Part shown: positions 61,153-64,000 of the stretch, in pieces
Position numbering within the stretch: the stretch's first letter is position 1
Layout of the letters: every line of letters begins with the position of its first letter
Source of the DNA: Bacillota bacterium
GTDB taxonomy: Bacteria > Bacillota > Clostridia > Lachnospirales > Lachnospiraceae
Reading direction: 5' to 3'
NCBI GenBank assembly: GCA_023457255.1
Contig: JAEWMB010000026.1
Span: 186,001-250,000, forward strand
DNA length: 64,000 nt
Notes under the pieces: generated by a model
The model's database searches: none
Seen by the model: only the letters and a program-made list of their open reading frames with translations
What the model was told of the DNA's origin: nothing
Program-made: the position numbers and the translations under genes

Positions 61153-62439
61153 ATGAAATTAAATTACAAGCGTACATTCTTTGTAGGCCTTGCTTTTCTA
61201 TCCATCTCTTCTTTTTGGCAGCTTTATGAGAACATTATACCGTTAATCCTAAAAAATACGTTTGGAGTAGGCGAAACAGTGACCGGTGTGATTATGGCAA
61301 TGGATAATGTAATTGCATTGTTTTTATTGCCTCTTTTTGGTATGCTGTCTGACCGGGCTGGTACAAGGTTTGGAAGACGGACACCATTTATTGTTGTGGG
61401 TACTATTGCATCGACAATATTCATGATGATGATACCGATAGCTGACCAGCAAAAGCAATTTGCAGTGTTTATCATAGCACTTGGCCTGGTGCTTATCTCT
61501 ATGGGAACCTATCGTTCTCCTGCAGTAGCACTAATGCCGGATTTAACGCCTAAGCCGCTTCGCAGTATGGCAAATGCCATTATCAACTTAATGGGGGCGG
61601 TTGGCGGATTAATCAGTTTATTGTTGATTAAGGTCTTAGTAAAGAAAAGCAGTGACCCAAATCACTTGCCAAATTACATACCTCTCTATTCTGCGGTAGC
61701 TCTGATTATGATAATTGCTGTTATTGTGTTACTTATTACAATACGTGAAAATAAGATGAGAGAAGAAGTTGCTGTCTACAACAAGGATGAATCGGAAGTA
61801 ACACCTGATAAAGGGAAGGAGCCGATGAAGCCCGAAGTAAAAAGAAGTTTATTTTTTCTAGTGGCATCCATCTTCTTATGGTTTACTGCATACAATGCAG
61901 TTACAACAGCTTTTTCAAGATATACGGAGGTGGTCTGGAAACTTGGAACCGGCGGATTTACAAATAGTCTTATGGTCGCAATGGGAGCAGCGATTCTTAG
62001 TTATATACCGATTGGCATCATAGCAAGTAAAATCGGACGGAAAAAAACGATATTAATCGGTGTCGGTATGATTACCTTCTCCTATGTATGCGGATGTTTC
62101 TTTATTGCGTATTCTCCGCTAATTAATGTGGTGTTTGCAGTTACAGGAATGGGGTGGGCAGCTATCAGTGTAAACTCCTATCCGATGGTTGTTGAGATGA
62201 GTAAAGGCTGTGATGTTGGAAAATATACAGGGTATTATTATACGTTTTCCATGACAGCTCAGATTCTAACACCAATTTTATCCGGTGCGTTATTAGAATT
62301 TGTATCTTACCGCACATTGTTCCCTTATGCGGTCTTCTTTTCCGCCGCATCGTTTATAACGATGTTATTTGTAAAACACGGAGATGCAAGACCAGAGAAA
62401 AAGCAGAAGATGTTGGAAAACTTCGATGCCGAAGATTAA
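61153..62439 (+). CDS. MFS sugar transporter (GPH/SLC45-like)
   Basis: A 428-residue transporter with 12 helices. I use the ATG at 61153, with GGGAGG five bases upstream; an ATG at 61135 precedes the ribosome binding site. PLFGMLSDRAGTRFGRRTPF is the loop 2-3 signature shared by glycoside-cation symporters and SLC45 proteins, and the equivalent second-half loop is IASKIGRKKTIL. The central cytosolic loop is charged (EVTPDKGKEPMKPE). TATAAT at 61119-61124 marks a likely promoter. The substrate is probably an oligosaccharide or glycoside. It is monocistronic. Confidence 0.85.
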   Translation: MKLNYKRTFFVGLAFLSISSFWQLYENIIPLILKNTFGVGETVTGVIMAMDNVIALFLLPLFGMLSDRAGTRFGRRTPFIVVGTIASTIFMMMIPIADQQKQFAVFIIALGLVLISMGTYRSPAVALMPDLTPKPLRSMANAIINLMGAVGGLISLLLIKVLVKKSSDPNHLPNYIPLYSAVALIMIIAVIVLLITIRENKMREEVAVYNKDESEVTPDKGKEPMKPEVKRSLFFLVASIFLWFTAYNAVTTAFSRYTEVVWKLGTGGFTNSLMVAMGAAILSYIPIGIIASKIGRKKTILIGVGMITFSYVCGCFFIAYSPLINVVFAVTGMGWAAISVNSYPMVVEMSKGCDVGKYTGYYYTFSMTAQILTPILSGALLEFVSYRTLFPYAVFFSAASFITMLFVKHGDARPEKKQKMLENFDAED

Positions 62440-62465
62440 AGTTTTATAAATATCGTTTCATTTAC

Positions 62466-62511
62466 GAAGATATTGCGAACACTATATTTGTGTTGTAATA
62501 TCTTCATTTTT
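62466..62511 (+). terminator. Terminator after the MFS gene
   Basis: gaagatatt (62466-62474) and aatatcttc (62497-62505) pair, with an inner gaacac / gtgttg pairing, followed by atttttg. Confidence 0.8.
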
Positions 62512-62560
62512 GTGTCAAAATAGATGGGAACACTTAGGATTTTAGCAGGTGTAAGTAGAT

Positions 62561-64000
62561 ATGGAAAACGAAAGAAAGAAGACGGAAGAATTAGTGAAAC
62601 AATGGTTATCAAAGAACTGGTTAAGTAAACTTAAGAATATAAAAACTTTAATACTGTTTGAATTGATTTATAAAGCCATCTTTTTAATTGTGATGGTGCC
62701 TTTAGTTAGTGTGCTCATGAAAGGAACATTAAAACTTTCAGGCTATAGTTATCTCACCTTAGAGAATGTATTTGTATACATAGCATCGCCGGCATCAATC
62801 GCTGCAATTGCTTTGCTATTCATTTTGGTTTCTGTGTTTATCTATGTGGAGATGATGTCATTGATTGTTTATTATCATAGTAGTCTAAGATTTCGTAAGA
62901 TTAGGATAAGCCATGTGTTTTTTCCTGGTTTATGGGAAGCCCTTCGGCTGATTAAGAGCAAAGGGAGCCGGGCGCTTAATTTTTATGCGTTATTATATTA
63001 TTTTGTGTATAGCTTACCGCTTTTACTGGGAATGATTATGCAGATGAGAATACCCGGCTATCTTTTGGATACGCTTCTTGATTATAAGACGGTAGTAATT
63101 GGTTTACTGTTGCTGCTTATTATTGCAATCTATTTTTTATATCGTGGGATTTTTGTGCTGCATTACTGTAGTTTTGATGAGATGAGTTTTCGTAAGGCTT
63201 ATCAGATGAGTTGTAAAACACTGAAAGGGCATAGTGCTAAGATAGCTTTCACAATGATTGGTTACAATGTACTCTTATGTTTATTTTACATTGCTCTTTA
63301 TTATGCCGTAGTGTTTATATCCGGTTTGATTATCTATCGTACCGTAAGGGAAACCTTGGTGGTAGCAGTATTCCTAACAACATTCGATCAGATTAATCTG
63401 TACTTTTCTTTGATAGCAGGTGTATTATCGATCATTGTAAACTGTGCTATTGTAACTAAGTTATTTCTACAATACAAATTAACAGATATGACTGGAGAGG
63501 CACAGATTCTGGCAATGCAGGAAAGAATATCAGCGGTGGAAGATTCTTTGGTATTTGAAAAACGCAGTCTCTGGTTTCGAATATGTAAAAGCAAGTATAC
63601 AAGAACCGTCGTGATTGTAGGCGGATTATCCTTTGCTTTAGCCGGCTTGTATTTTGGACTTAATGTCAAAAACATTATATTTACAAATCGTGAACCGATG
63701 TTTGGAACAGCGATAACCGCTCACCGAGGATTTTCGTCCGTTGCCCCGGAAAACACCCTGCCGGCCATTCAAGCTGCAATTGATAATCTTAGTGATTATG
63801 CGGAAATTGATGTTCAGGAGACAAAGGATGGAGTTATTGTGCTGCTTCACGATTCGAATCTAAAGCGCACGACTGGGAAAAACCAGTATATTTGGAATTT
63901 AACCTATGAAGAATTAGAAAAAATCGATGCTGGAAAGCGATATGGTAAGGAATTTGAGGGAACAAGGATTCCGATGCTGGAGGAAGTCTTACTCCTTTGT
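62561..64000 (+). CDS. Membrane-anchored glycerophosphodiester phosphodiesterase, 3' end outside the window
   Basis: An open frame of 480 codons runs from an ATG at 62561 to the last base without a stop. Residues 1-330 contain about eight hydrophobic helices, the membrane domain often found at the N-terminus of Gram-positive GDPD proteins. After a final helix (VVIVGGLSFALAGLYFG, near 351) the catalytic TIM barrel begins outside the membrane: ITAHRGFSSVAPENTLPA (near 385; general acid/base His, Glu and Asn) and AEIDVQETKDGVIVLLHD (metal-binding Glu and Asp, second His). It would hydrolyse glycerophosphodiesters from lipids or teichoic acids to glycerol 3-phosphate and an alcohol. The ribosome binding site is weak (AGCAGGTG). 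Confidence 0.9.
   Translation, partial: MENERKKTEELVKQWLSKNWLSKLKNIKTLILFELIYKAIFLIVMVPLVSVLMKGTLKLSGYSYLTLENVFVYIASPASIAAIALLFILVSVFIYVEMMSLIVYYHSSLRFRKIRISHVFFPGLWEALRLIKSKGSRALNFYALLYYFVYSLPLLLGMIMQMRIPGYLLDTLLDYKTVVIGLLLLLIIAIYFLYRGIFVLHYCSFDEMSFRKAYQMSCKTLKGHSAKIAFTMIGYNVLLCLFYIALYYAVVFISGLIIYRTVRETLVVAVFLTTFDQINLYFSLIAGVLSIIVNCAIVTKLFLQYKLTDMTGEAQILAMQERISAVEDSLVFEKRSLWFRICKSKYTRTVVIVGGLSFALAGLYFGLNVKNIIFTNREPMFGTAITAHRGFSSVAPENTLPAIQAAIDNLSDYAEIDVQETKDGVIVLLHDSNLKRTTGKNQYIWNLTYEELEKIDAGKRYGKEFEGTRIPMLEEVLLLC

Noticed and set aside
1..64000. tRNA, rRNA and CRISPR arrays
   Set aside because: No cloverleaf-like CCA-ended sequence, rRNA core or regularly spaced direct repeats were seen; the only tandem repeat is the two-unit hairpin at 34.6 kb.

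Overview
The window is a low-G+C, gene-dense stretch from an anaerobic, endospore-forming Firmicute. The likeliest group is the Lachnospiraceae (Clostridium cluster XIVa), close to plant-polysaccharide degraders such as Lachnoclostridium phytofermentans; this is inferred from gene content, not from a database match. Supporting signs are strong AGGAGG-type ribosome binding sites, SpoVB- and GerW/YtfJ-type sporulation genes, an IscS-NifU pair with mnmA, the Firmicute rpmB-asp23-fakA order, and secreted or cytosolic pectin, glucuronide and pentose-polymer enzymes.

Layout. 1-6.2 kb: the 3' part of a non-ribosomal peptide synthetase (A-PCP-C-A-PCP-TE) and a small downstream partner. 6.6-20 kb: an accessory region with a PL9 pectate lyase, a DUF2809 membrane protein behind a decayed gene, an L-amino-acid-oxidase-like flavoprotein, a beta-glucuronidase with a divergent AraC regulator, a GIY-YIG protein, an XRE repressor fused to a complete desulfoferrodoxin, an unrecognised protein, a P-loop ATPase and a GH43 glycosidase. 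20-40 kb: mostly core genes: spoVB-like, iscS, nifU-like, mnmA, a PHP phosphatase, rqcH, a rhomboid-like protein, pyruvate kinase, two ABC-2 permeases, DUF2953, gerW/ytfJ, rpmB, asp23 and fakA, plus a probably overlooked 45-aa membrane protein. 40.2-50.2 kb: an island between fakA and recG, genes that are near neighbours in many Firmicutes. It carries a complete XrtG-type exosortase system: two 6-pyruvoyl-tetrahydropterin-synthase-like proteins (one fused to a large membrane domain), a Firmicu-CTERM-like sorting substrate, the exosortase, two glycosyltransferases and a membrane sensor-like protein. The island edges hold decayed genes (a LacI-type regulator and a C39 peptidase domain). 50.3-61 kb: recG, a SpoVK-like AAA ATPase, then surface-glycan genes (two large GT-C-like membrane proteins, UDP-galactopyranose mutase, a GT2). 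61-64 kb: an MFS sugar transporter and the start of a membrane-anchored glycerophosphodiester phosphodiesterase that runs off the window.

How the genes fit together. The accessory carbohydrate enzymes suggest growth on plant cell-wall material. The exosortase island and the downstream glycan genes probably build or modify surface proteins and polysaccharides. The most interesting signals are the XrtG system with its pterin-synthase-like proteins that keep zinc histidines but lack the catalytic cysteine, a 60-bp structured repeat that twice ends in the ribosome binding site of a gene, the repressor-desulfoferrodoxin fusion, two miniature palindromes built from what look like IS3/IS150-type ends, and a tandem 68-bp hairpin repeat.
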